The position numbers were made by a program, and so were the translations under genes. Of a DNA stretch of 64,000 nucleotides, positions 49,154-59,604 are shown piece by piece. Each line of letters begins with the position of its first letter. The first letter of the stretch is position 1. Source of the stretch: Bagarius yarrelli (Eukaryota; Chordata; Actinopteri; Siluriformes; Sisoridae); the NCBI GenBank assembly GCA_005784505.1, contig VCAZ01000184.1, forward strand, positions 310,001 to 374,000, given 5' to 3'. The notes below the pieces were generated by a model. It searched no databases, was not told where the DNA came from, and was given only the letters and a program-made list of their open reading frames with translations.

Positions 49154-49212
49154 TTCAGGGTTGAAGATAAATTCTGCAGGGCGGTGGACCTCCAGGAAAT
49201 TCACACGTGTGC
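49154..49212. mobile_element. Half copy of the palindromic element
   Basis: cagggttgaagataaattct and cggtggacctccaggaaa match the right half of 48558-48752. Confidence 0.6.
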
Positions 49213-50934
49213 ATTATTACATTAATCATAAATAAATAATTTCAATTATACATAATTTTGATTATGATGCTTTGAAGGAATGTTATGTAATGTATAAACC
49301 CACTTTTAAAATGTTAACTAACTTGAAATCATATTCATCAACCTGTGCCTGGGCAATGGTGGACCTGTAGGCTACAGCAGAAAGAAAAATATTTCCTGAA
49401 ATATGGATGTAAAGTCCTTAAAAACTTTGCAACAATGTGCAAATAATTTTACATATGGTCTTTAACCTTCTTATACCATACCATTGCTAATCTGTAAACC
49501 CTCCACCCACAGCATATTCGCTAAAAACACCCCGTCCTCGTCTAACAGACTGCAACTGAGTGTAGCTTGCTGGCTATGTAGATGAATTAGCAGAACTGGA
49601 GTCATCATTTAACTGTGCTTTGTTGCGGAACGACTTTTAAAGAAGACGCTGGAGTACACACAAGATGACAACATTTGCTGTGCTGACCTTTACGGGTAAA
49701 CATTCTCATGTCTGTTTGAGACTCACTTGGCCATGTTGTTTGGCCCATCGGCAGGAATGAAACCGATCTATTTCACAGAAGAGCGTTTTATGAAAGAGTT
49801 CATCTTGTTGCCAAATTTATTAGACATTTTACAGGCTCAAGGGAAGATTCAGAGCAGGTGGGTTGTGTTAGAGGGAAACACCAACAAAGCTGCATCACCA
49901 TATCAGTACAGCCCATCGATTATCACATTCCTGTTTTTAAGAGATTGGAATCTGACGCGATTTTGGTGGTTCTTATAGAAAGCGATTCTTTCAGAGCGAC
50001 TCGGAAATCAGAATTCACATTCCCAATTAGGAAACAATTACATATTACATTTGGGCCATTTTTATTTATTGTGCCCACACAAGCCACACCTCTTACCCAA
50101 TCCCTTCATCATTATTTATCCTCCATGTCTTAGTTACAGGCAAGCAAATCCATGTTTCAGACACTGACTAGTTTCTCGATACAGTATAGAAAAATCTAAA
50201 AAGGATCTGCATGTAGGACGCTGAGTCAATAAACAGGACCGGGATAAACGAAGAAAAGATGTGTTTAATTATGAACAAGGGAGACGTGTTTGTTTGGAAT
50301 AGCGAGCTGTTAGTGAAAAGCACATCTATGATGTTAATTCACTGCAGTAAAAGGAACTGTATTGACAGATGTACATTTGAATGATTTATGCGCTGTTTAT
50401 TTTCCCGATTTCAACAGTGGTAAACAGTCGTTCAAAGGAAAGGGGGGTGCGACACGAGATATAATAACACGGAGCGGGAGTAAAAACTTGCTCTGTGCGT
50501 ACTTTGCCAGCGGCGTTATCGTTTCATGCACCTGACTTCATTTTTTTTTTTTTTTGCCATTTTCCTCACTTTGAATTTCTCATCCTATTTTTTTCCACAT
50601 TTTGTTTCTTCCTGTTAGCTGATAATGAGACCTTCAGCTGTACACGTTGGGTCACACCTGTTTTTTTTCCCCCTGTATTCGTTACCACCACCAAGCAGAG
50701 CACTGGCAAGCTCCAGCTGTTAACAGCATCTGTATTTAGAACTAAGCGATAGGAAACTCCTCCACACCTCACAGGATGATATGGTGGAAAAATTCACACC
50801 TGATTCTTTTCTGGAAAGTGGTTTTTTTTTGGGTTAAAACACCTTAGAAGTGTGACCAGGGATTATGTAGAAGCAGGAGCTCTTATTTTTCTTCATCACA
50901 GTACAGTCAAGTGCCTTGCCCAGGGTCCCATTAG
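49213..50934. other. Non-coding intron sequence
   Basis: ORFs at 49727-50133 and 50495-50772 carry no domain I recognise. Poly(T) near 50541-50555. Confidence 0.4.
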
Positions 50935-51112
50935 TGGAAGCTTGCCGTGATGGCTCAAACGCTTAAGGCCCTGGTTTGTTGATGGGGAGATTGGGGTTCA
51001 AGCTGATGAGGTTCTATCCCAAGGCATGTTATCAACCCTTTAAGCTAGGAGATAAAGAAAAAGTGAAATTACACTGTGCTGTAATGTTTACCTAACAAAA
51101 ATAAAGGCTATT
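50935..51112 (+). repeat. Second SINE family, internally deleted
   Basis: tRNA-like head ccgtgatggctcaaacgctt and ttggggttcaagctga, then the 3' end cactgtgctgtaatgttta and aaaaataaaggct. The middle is deleted. Confidence 0.65.
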
Positions 51113-51319
51113 TTGCTGAGCCTTAAACACCAATTTTCCAGTAAACACCTCGGCACCTTAAGTACTAAAGTCACTTTTAGTCATTTTTTTAAAAATCCAG
51201 GCATTTTATTTGTATTATTTTTTTGTGCAAAGAAAAATGATCTATGATTTTTTTTGTCAAATATACATTACAGTACTGTGAATGTTTTCCATTGCAAATC
51301 CCAACAGTACAGTAAAGTT

Positions 51320-51500
51320 CAAAGTAAAGTCCCTTGCCCAGGGTCCCAAAAGCCCCACCACTGTCAGTCAGCCGCTGCTGGGTCCTTGAGCAAGATTCTT
51401 AACCCTTCCTGCTCCAGAGATGCTGTATCATACCTGACCCTGCGCTCTTCACTGTGCTGTAGAGTCTGTATGACAAGACAAATAAAGACATTTACAAACC
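51320..51500 (+). repeat. Second SINE family, 3' part
   Basis: gctgctgggtccttgagcaa, cctgctccagagatgctgta, accctgcgctcttcactgtg and the aataaagac end are present. Confidence 0.7.
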
Positions 51501-51515
51501 CAGACATGATGCAGG

Positions 51516-51630
51516 GCCCCTGTTGGGGTTAAGAGCCTTGCTAAGATCTAACAAAGGCGGCTTAAAGGGGTTCTTGGGCTTGAATTGCGATCAAAAACAT
51601 TGGAGTCTTAACCATCCGAGCCACCACTGT
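51516..51630 (-). repeat. Degenerate SINE fragment
   Basis: gttaagagccttgctaagat and agtcttaaccatccgagcca are present. Confidence 0.5.
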
Positions 51631-52778
51631 CTATAAACAACTACAGAGTATATAGAGAGAGATTAAACGTGCAGTCAGTTCATTTTACAAAATAACAGAA
51701 GCGACTTAAACAGCTGAAGTAAAGCATCTTGATGTGTGATGGTAGGAACATCTCCCCTCATCACGATTGTTTAGTGCAGACCTTTTAATACCTCTGAACT
51801 TTTTGAAAGTGTATCTTACCCCATCCAACAACCAACCGGATATTTAATTCAGTGCTCAAATCGAATAAAGGACATAACGAGGACTTATTCCACATTGCAA
51901 TTAGCTCACGACCCGACCAAACAACAAGACAATACCGAGATATCTATTGGAACCGCATGCTAAAATAAACCTAAGATTAAAGGCAGCAGCAGTGCCGCAC
52001 TCAGCAGAATGGGAAGTGGCCGGGACAGTGGGTGCACAGATAGATTGTGTCTCATTTGCACTTAGGAGCTCATGAATAATTAAAATGCCAGTGATGGGCT
52101 TGTCTGGACTCCCGGCGCAATGATTGATGGAATGAAAAGAGTCTTTGTCTGCTTGCTCTTGATAGAGATGGTGAGTGAGCAGGCGAGCGAGCGAAAGAGA
52201 GAGTGAGAGATCATGAAAGAAAAGAGGGAGTCTTGAACGAAAAAGTGACCGAATTAGCACTATACAGCCCTTCGTCGTTTAATGATGACTAAAGCACAGG
52301 CTCTTAAAATGGCATTCATTTACACTTCTAGCCTGTAAAAACACTCGTGAGTGTTTAATTAAAAGAAGTAGATCTTTCGTAATGTAACGTGAGCGAAGCT
52401 TTTAGAAAGATACCAATACTTCCTTTTAAACTCGCTGGGGAAAAAAAAGTGCACTAAATTACGCTTTTAAATATAGCCTGTCAAATGGAGTCTCATTGGC
52501 ATTATGTGTGACCTCGAGGGGAAATAAAAAGTATGGCTAAAAACATTTCTTCAACCTATTGTTAAAATTACATCAATGTGATTGCCTCCTGAAGCAGAAC
52601 TTAAACAGACTAGCAGCCCATTGCATCATCTGATTGAAAGTTCAGTTGTAGGTCAGAAGATAAAACTTTAAGCTCTCAGTTTAAAACAATGTGTAAAATC
52701 TTCGGTGTAAAATTTCGTTTACTGGCATTGTGTACGTTGATATGAATGCAATATTTTTAGTAAAATGTAAAAATCTAG
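51631..52778. other. Repeat-poor intron sequence
   Basis: 51950-52150 has balanced composition and motifs such as gctcatgaataattaaaatg. No exon; the 119-residue minus ORF at 51901-52260 has no recognised domain. Confidence 0.4.
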
Positions 52779-52963
52779 CGGGGAAGTGGTGGCTCATGGT
52801 TAAGGTGTTGGACTACCACTCTGAAGACTGTGGGTTCAATTCCCAGCTTTACCAAGCCACCACCGCTGCACCCCTGAGCGAAGCCCTTAACCCTCAATTG
52901 TATAAAAGAGATAATTGTAAGTCGCTCTGGATAAGGACGTCTGCCAAATGCTGTAAATGTAAA
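52779..52963 (+). repeat. Full-length tRNA-derived SINE
   Basis: Head ggggaagtggtggctcatgg, B box gtgggttcaattcccagc and tail gtaagtcgctctggataagg. One of the least diverged copies. Confidence 0.93.
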
Positions 52964-53073
52964 ATAATTGTCTCCATCCTTTTTTTCTGCGTTTCATAAA
53001 CAGGGTCATGTGGAACCTGGAGTCTCTTCCTGGGGCATTTATATCGCATTTTTCCGATACTTCTATCTAGAAC

Positions 53074-53180
53074 AAGGGCCTTGCTTAGGGGCCCATCAGT
53101 GGCAACATGGTGCTCCTGGGAATTACACCGGCGCCGACAAACTTCCGATCTGCAAGTCGTTATAGTCTAAAGACTTCCTG
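53074..53180 (-). repeat. SINE fragment
   Basis: gggccttgcttaggggccca and cttccgatctgcaagtcg are present; it lacks the tail. Confidence 0.7.
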
Positions 53181-53499
53181 GTAAGGGTGTCAACCCATCC
53201 CAATGCAAAATCACACATATAATCACACACTTTGGACTATTTATAGATGCCAATCAGCCCAAAAGGCTGGATAGGAAAAGCAGACGGAAAAACAAGGCGG
53301 AGTTTCAAAATCAGACTCCAAATGATGCAAGTTATATTTAAACCACTTTAACTGCCACAGATAGTCATTTTACCTTATAGGAAACACCATAAATTGATGA
53401 ATTCCCTGTAGGAGGTATTTGCAAAGATGCCAAGTGTAGGATGTTGATTTTACTTTGAATTGATGAATAATATGACTCAGATTTGAGGATTAATTATAA

Positions 53500-53688
53500 C
53501 AAGCTGAGTGGTTAAGGTGTTGGACTGCAAATCAAAAGATTGTGTGTTTCATTCCCAACACCACCAAGCTGCCACTGTTGGGCCCCTGAGCAAGGCCCTT
53601 AACCCATAACTTCTTAGTGGGATAAAAAATGTGATAAATGTAATTCGCTCTGGATAAGAGTGTCTGCTAAATGCAATAAATTAAAATA
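53500..53688 (+). repeat. SINE, near full length
   Basis: gctgagtggttaaggtgttg, ccactgttgggcccctgagc and tctggataagagtgtctgct are present. Confidence 0.9.
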
Positions 53689-54379
53689 AAACAAGTTGAT
53701 TTAAAAAAATCCTATTTTTTTCTAACCCGAACCCCCAGCCAGGCCAAATCTAATTGTGTACACACACACACAAATCAATCATCCCGCACAGTCAGAGTGG
53801 AGCAGATTGATGTCTGTATTGATGATTTGTTATTGGATGACTGAAAGCAGACAGCAGCTGTAAACATTCATTTCAGAAATGAACAAACTCGCCATCGTCA
53901 ATGGCGGTCTCCATCTTCAGGTCATCTATTCCCAGAAAACATAGCGATAGCATAGCAAAGAATGTGCATGGATGGTATTTGGTTTGTTTACAATTGCAAG
54001 AGATTGATGAGGCGTGCTGAAGGTTTAACGATGGTGGCCCGTGCCATCCGGTCAGTCGTATAATTAGTCAAATAGGTGGCATTTCCATTAATGTACCTCA
54101 TCGTTTGCGCTCATGTTACCCTCCTCGTGGATTGTGTTTGACGTTGATTATAACAATAACGTCGCACCTTTAGCATGTACGCAAACACTTTCGAGTGAAG
54201 TGCCAGAACCTGCCACCTGGTGTGTTGGTTTGGATTAGAAAGGTTTTTCAGGCTGGTATTATAAATGCATTTTAGTGAGTACTAGTAAATATATTTTATA
54301 CATCGTTTGTGCTAAAGACACGCCGTCACATACACATTTATTATAGATCTTAGTCACACAATTGATTTCTGATTATCTG
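53689..54379. other. Repeat-poor island
   Basis: 53800-54230 is free of recognised repeats and has a higher GC content than its surroundings. No ORF of note. Confidence 0.4.
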
Positions 54380-54510
54380 TTTATCCCCCAAATGAGGATG
54401 GGTTCTCTGTTGGGTCTGGTTCTTCTCAAGGTTACTTCCAATTACCATTTCAGGGAGTTTTTCCTTGCCACCGTCACCCTCGGCTTGCTCATCAGGGACA
54501 ATCAGTATAA
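54380..54510 (+). repeat. Dispersed teleost repeat fragment
   Basis: ggttcttctcaaggttactt, gggagtttttccttgccacc and ggcttgctcatcagggacaa resemble a repeat related to 45110-45534 (recall). Confidence 0.55.
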
Positions 54511-54670
54511 TTCGTTGAATTTATTACATTTCTCATAAATCTGTATGTATGGTCGAATGTTTAAATCATGTGATCTGCTGACAAACGAATGAGATATGGA
54601 CCGAATACAAATGGGAGAAAGAAATTTTTAAAGCCAAAGATGTTATTATAAAAACAATTACGCCTGATTC

Positions 54671-54766
54671 CTTGGGCCTTGTTCAGGAGCCCAGCAGTGG
54701 TGGCTTGGTGGAGCTGAGAATTGAACCCACAATCCAACACCTTAACCATGAGCCACCACTTCCCCC
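54671..54766 (-). repeat. SINE, 5' part
   Basis: gagcccagcagtggtggctt, gagaattgaacccacaatcc and gagccaccacttccccc are present. Confidence 0.82.
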
Positions 54767-55159
54767 AAATATATTAATATAAAAATATAGTAAAGAAAAA
54801 ACGGATATTGTATTTCATTTGCTGCACCTCAATCAGAGCTGAAGCGGTTTAATGGATCCACAGTATCAGTAAAGCTGGATTCAATATTAGAACCTAATAC
54901 ACCAAAAAATGTAATGATTTTGCATGACAGTTTTATAACAGTGTGTTTTTGAATCTATACACATCCGTCTAGACAGATTTCAGCAAGATATCTTCATCAT
55001 GTGCATCATTGATGCTGGGTTTTTTGTAGACAGGATCTGTTTAAACCCATGTAAATACGAACAGTATAAAACCTGAAGCTAGATAATCCGGGATTTCGTT
55101 TATCCGGGGTTGATTGACACATTGATGGCATGACTATGTAGAGTATTCAACATTCTTTA

Positions 55160-55340
55160 TATTTACAATTTCAGCATTTGGAAAAGGCCCCTATCTAATG
55201 CGACTTATATTTTTTTATCAACTGAGCATTGGGGGATAGGGGCCTTAGGCTCAGGGACCCAACAGTAATGGTGCTGGGAATTAAACCCATGATCTTCGGA
55301 TAAACTGTCCAACAACTTAACCTTTAAGCTACTACTTCCT
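55160..55340 (-). repeat. SINE, diverged
   Basis: atttcagcatttggaaaagg, ggtgctgggaattaaaccca and gctactacttcc are present. Confidence 0.8.
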
Positions 55341-55384
55341 TGTTATAACTTACCCTATGACCTGTCTCATATATAGGCACGTCT

Positions 55385-55452
55385 ACATCCTACACTTTTA
55401 ATAAATTAAAACCATTATTACATCCTACACTTTTAATAAATTAAAACCATTT
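55385..55452. repeat. 35-bp perfect-type tandem duplication
   Basis: The stretch acatcctacacttttaataa plus ttaaaaccatt occurs twice, 35 bp apart. Confidence 0.9.
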
Positions 55453-55458
55453 GATAAA

Positions 55459-55520
55459 AGTCAGTGGTGCTGGGACTCGAATCTACGATCTCTCAATCAG
55501 CAGTCCAACACCTTTACCAG
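55459..55520 (-). repeat. SINE head fragment
   Basis: ggtgctgggactcgaatcta and agtccaacacctttacca are present. Confidence 0.7.
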
Positions 55521-55577
55521 TTTAGTCTTTATGAACACTGTATAAACAAATACTAGCTGTTTATATATTCATACATA

Positions 55578-55689
55578 TCCAGACAGACAAACAGACAGAT
55601 TTAAAGACAGATTTAGAGACAGACAGATTTAAAGACAGATTTAGAGACAGACAGACAGAAAATTTAGACAGACAGACAAATTTAAAGAC

Positions 55690-55734
<45 letters not shown>

Positions 55735-55766
55735 TAAATTTAAAAACAGATTTAGAGATAGACAGG

Positions 55767-55818
<52 letters not shown>

Positions 55819-55922
55819 CAGGCAGATTTAAAGACATATTTACAGACAAGCAGACAGACAGAGAGACAGACAGATATACACACACACACACACATGAATA
55901 TATATATATATATATATATATA
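55578..55922. repeat. Compound CAGA/GATA satellite
   Basis: Blocks of gacagatttaaagacagatt recur with short CAGA runs, then (GATA)n at 55688-55733 and 55764-55818, a return of the gacagattta unit, (CA)n near 55878-55894 and (TA)n near 55898-55922. Minus ORFs here are translations of the repeat. Confidence 0.9.
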
Positions 55923-56502
55923 ATATAAGCCTGACCTTGCTCGTCTGGGACGCCTTGTGCCAAAAGGTGCTGACGACGCAGTGACAAAGTGCGAGTGTCC
56001 TCTGACAGTGACATCATCACAGCAGTCATGCCATGGTAAAGCACGGCAATGATGTAAGCAGACCCGAAGGGAGCGATGACCATGGCAGTAATTTGGGAGA
56101 TGATGACAGAATGAGAGCATTGAATAGCCCCGGTGCAGTAACAGCTGTATGACGGTCTGAGTTTTTAGGAAACTAATTTGTCTGAAATGATTAGGTCTAG
56201 CAAATTGATTTATTTGTGTATCTAGAACTCATTATCCTGAGACACTCGAATGAAGTAAGATAGAGCCACTCAAATGATCTAGCAGCAATCGATTGTCTTA
56301 ATGCCAGTATAAATCTGTCTAATTTCGTTAGGAAGAAATAACTAAATACAATTTAGCTAGGATTGGGAGGAGGAGGAGGGGGGGGGTTTGGAAAGCCCTA
56401 TAAGCATTTAAAGGCTTTTAAAATTTGTCTTTAATTAGGAATCACTGTGCCGTACAAAAACATGTGTAGATGTTTAAAAATGACAAATCGTTATGACTGT
56501 AA
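55923..56502. other. Non-coding intron sequence
   Basis: Includes a G-run at about 56366-56388 (gggaggaggaggaggggggg). The N-terminal part of the ORFs at 55682-56120 has no recognised domain. Confidence 0.4.
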
Positions 56503-56563
56503 TGTGTGTGTGTTTTGTGTGTGTGCGCGTGTGTAGATTTTATACACACACACACACACACAC
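56503..56563. repeat. Inverted TG/CA microsatellite
   Basis: A TG-rich arm (56503-56534), a short spacer tagattttata, then a CA arm (56544-56563); complementary arms. Confidence 0.9.
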
Positions 56564-56839
56564 GAGTAGGCCCTTGAAAATTAAAGAAAAGCTTTTTCTT
56601 TAAACAGTTATATAACTGCCATTATATCATTACATCACTACATTATACAATAAATCCCATACGTTTCCATAAATCATATAAGAAAATCAGGAATTAAAAA
56701 AAAACCCCCGAAATAAGTTAAAAAAAACTGCACGAATTTAATGGGGTGATTGAAATTCTATGGGTTGTAGTAGACAGACTTGAGGTAAACGAATATAACT
56801 ACAGCCAGACGTATGTGTGAGTTGTGATAGTTTCACAGA
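56564..56839. other. Non-coding intron sequence
   Basis: Nothing recognisable. Confidence 0.4.
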
Positions 56840-57024
56840 CTTACATTTGGCATTTGGCAGATGTCCTTATCCAGAGCGACATACCTTATTCTCTGTTATA
56901 CAACTGAACAATTTTTGGTTGAGGGCTTTGCTCAGGGGCCCATCAGTGGTAGCTTGGTGGTAGCCCTTATCTTTCAAATATTAATCCAACACCTTAACCA
57001 CTGCACTACCGCTGCTACCACTTG
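56840..57024 (-). repeat. SINE, near full length
   Basis: catttggcatttggcagatg-type tail, ggggcccatcagtggtagct and accttaaccactgcactacc are present. Confidence 0.88.
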
Positions 57025-58185
57025 GTTCCGTCATTACAAAAAAAAAACAGGGTTTAGAGTAATTCTGGCCTTTACTTTATCATTATATTAACTCATGCAT
57101 TGACCGGTCAACACAATTTTTCTGTAAGAGAACAAAGACCAAACCATGGACACAAGTTAATATTCCATGCACACAAACTTGGCAAAAAAATAAATTAATA
57201 AAAAACCCTCAACAGCAGAGGTGTGATTTTCACACCTCCCTGGGCTTCACACTTGCAAAATATAAACCTATTCTTAGTTCACCATGAAGAAAATAAGAAA
57301 CACTGCATCAGGTGTTGTTTAATAAACTTTTCCTCATTAACAGATGGACGTAACCCAGTGTTTGATTTGTAAGTGTGATTACAATAAGTAGGAATCTTTT
57401 TGTGTTCTGATCATGGCAGCTAGCTTTTACAAAATATATTACACTAATATTTTGAATAGATAAGAATATAAGATATATAGATTTAAAGATAGATAGATAG
57501 ATAGTAAAGCACAGACTAGAATGATCTACTTATGTAAATCTTAAAACTCTGCCCCTAAAAGTTTACTTACCTGCATAGCATGAAATAAAATCTGCCAACC
57601 TAAACAAGTGCTTAGCTTAGCAATACTGATAAACTGAAACTTCCTCTACGTAAACACTTCTCACAATTCAGTCTCTTTCTCAGCCTTAAATCTTTACAAT
57701 CCATGCTTTAAGAAAAGCTGGGTCAAAAGGACACATGTTTTGTTTTTTTGTTTTTTTAGAAAGTAAGTAACTAAGCAGAATGTTTTAAAAAGAGGAACTT
57801 TTTTCTTGCATCTGCTGCATCTAAAAAGCGTTTGCTATATTGGCTGGATTGTGATTTTAAATGAAGCTTTAGGTTTTGTGTTTAGATGCCCTGTTTGCAG
57901 ACATCCATCACTCAGAGGAAAATTTCCGGTTTAGCGTTTCCAGACTGTACTAATCGCACACGTAATATAATATTGACCGATACTAGGCGGCTGAAATTGT
58001 CCTGTCAAAAAAAAAAAAAAAAAAAAAAAGATAGATATGGGATGGAAACTAAAAATTATACATCATCTTCAATCTCAACCAGTCAATTTCTAAAGGAAGT
58101 AAAAGTCACTCATAGGACAAGGAAGGATAGGCCAGCAGGGAAGAAAAGGACGGATAAGGAAGTTTAAAACTTAAGGATGTCTTAC
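57025..58185. other. Intron sequence near the signal-peptide exon donor
   Basis: A small GATA run near 57490 and a 23-bp poly(A) at 58007-58029; no other feature. The ORF at 57886-58167 spans the poly(A) and is probably chance. Confidence 0.4.
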
Positions 58186-58267
58186 CTTGCTGGCCGCGTC
58201 GCTGGGCATACACCACCACCACCGCTGCGAGCACCATGTAGCACACTGACGTCACAATGTTGGCCAT
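58186..58267 (-). CDS. cntfr: cntfr first coding exon (signal peptide)
   Basis: This exon encodes the first 27 residues of ciliary neurotrophic factor receptor alpha, plus the first base of codon 28. The peptide begins MANIVTSVCYMVLAAVVVVY and continues AQRRGQQ. It is a typical signal peptide: a long hydrophobic core, then a likely cleavage site between Ala21 and Gln22 in the VYAQR context that also marks the mammalian protein. On the minus strand the exon ends CCAGCAAG followed by gtaag, a strong donor, in phase 1. The bases just before the ATG read ctacag, a good acceptor, so the 5' UTR must lie in an upstream exon. An in-frame ATG at 58343-58345 would add 26 residues if there were no splice, but homology to the family start favours 58267. 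The mature receptor is a GPI-anchored, ligand-binding subunit that signals with LIFR and gp130; this is family knowledge. The C-terminus is not in the window. Confidence 0.85.
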
Positions 58268-58380
58268 CTGTAGACACAAACACACACAAGGGCAGCGGTG
58301 AACTTCCGGCCAGCCTGGAATAAAACCCAGCACCAATGACACCAAGTCACCATGAGGAGCTTCCTCTTTCCCGGTCTGTC
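58268..58380. other. cntfr: Splice-acceptor side of the upstream cntfr intron
   Basis: Read on the minus strand, a TG- and T-rich stretch (ttgtgtgtgtttgtgtctacag) leads to the acceptor placed immediately before the ATG. An upstream exon with 5' UTR is implied but was not located. Confidence 0.6.
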
Positions 58381-58530
58381 CCTTTCACTCTCCTCCCTTA
58401 CTGACTCCTCATCCTCTGCTGTTACTCAGCTTTCCCTCCCTCTCCCCCTCCCTTTCTCCTGCCCATCCTCTAGTCTTTCATCACTCCCTCGCCCTCCCTC
58501 GCTCAATACTCTCTCTCTCTCTCTCTTTTA
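58381..58530. repeat. CT-rich low-complexity stretch
   Basis: Imperfect CT/CCT sequence, including a (CT)n block near 58508-58528. Confidence 0.8.
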
Positions 58531-59542
58531 TAGAGGCTGTTCAGAAGAATCGGCATCTGCATGGAGCACTTCTTCAACCTCACTACACACACACACACAC
58601 GTGCCTTTAAAGGGCCAACAGAAGCCGAAAGCAGTCTGACCTCAACCCCGGACTTCTCTGGCCCAAGGGTACAGAGGAAAAGTAAAAAAAAGAAAAGAAC
58701 GAGAACAATGCCAAGCTCTGTGATTTTAGCAGCAGTACAGTACTACATGTAAAATTCTCACCCCTCCTCCTTTTTACTTCCATCCTATCTTTTCAGCCTC
58801 TCTCTCTTTTTCTCTAGCTCATTTTTGTTCCACTTTCCAAAAACCCCGACCAAAAACACAGCACCTCCCAGAATCTGAGTATCAATCTAACGCTCTAAGC
58901 AGTTTTAACATTAAAAAAGACCTTACAGTTAAAACAACTCGCCTCGTAGAATGCAGATGTTCAACCTTTTTTTTTTTCTTTTACTATTACATTTTTCTTT
59001 TTTTTTCAACCCTCTTCCCGAATCCCAACAAGCAGTCATTCATTAAAACAGGAAATTGTGACACACCACAACATGCTAACAGTATATTTATAAACTAGCC
59101 TTAGCTCACAAGGCCAGTTTTCGTATTACCAACTCTTCTTAACTTCTGGTGTCCAATAGATAAAGCAAGCACGACGCAAGAAATAATATTTGTGCGGGAC
59201 TTTTATCTGTCTACACAGTGAATATGGAGAATGTTGAGCTTTTGGTCTGCTACTTATTATAGCTTAATTTATGTGTCTGCCTGCTATGCTAGCCTTTTAT
59301 CACCAGACTGGATTCACTCAGGATTCATCGCACGGAAATTTGCACTAGATTAAAAACAGATAGCGGATCTCTCATTGAGCGCATATGAAATGAATTCATA
59401 ACCTTAAGGTGTACTAACATTTTCACACGAACAATGACACGCAAGGTTTATTAGCATGACTTAAGGTGTGAGTTTGTCAGTTTATGGGGTTTTATTGTTA
59501 AGCTTTTTATTTCAAAAATCAGATAAAATGTTCAATAATAAT
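58531..59542. other. Non-coding sequence upstream of the cntfr start codon exon
   Basis: 59270-59460 is repeat-free and could be conserved. I could not identify a promoter, CpG island or 5' UTR exon with confidence. Confidence 0.35.
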
Positions 59543-59604
59543 AAGAAAGAAAAGAAAAGAAAAGAAAAAAAGAAAAGAAAAGAAAAGAAAAGAAAAGAAA
59601 AGAA
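59543..59604. repeat. (AAAAG)n microsatellite
   Basis: About twelve AAAAG-type units. Confidence 0.92.

Larger units (their letters stand above)
26163..58185 (-). other. cntfr: cntfr intron between signal-peptide and Ig exons (32 kb)
   Basis: The intron is bounded by a gtaag donor at its high-coordinate end and a cacccag acceptor at its low-coordinate end, both read on the minus strand. Both flanking exons are phase 1, so the joined frame is open. It contains at least 18 SINE copies in both orientations, DNA-transposon remnants, long microsatellites and several repeat-poor islands. I saw no other credible coding exon in it on either strand. Confidence 0.85.

Noticed and set aside
55682..56120. 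Two minus ORFs with Tyr-Leu-Ser-Ile repeats
   Set aside because: The repeats are GATA microsatellite translations; the remainder has no domain.
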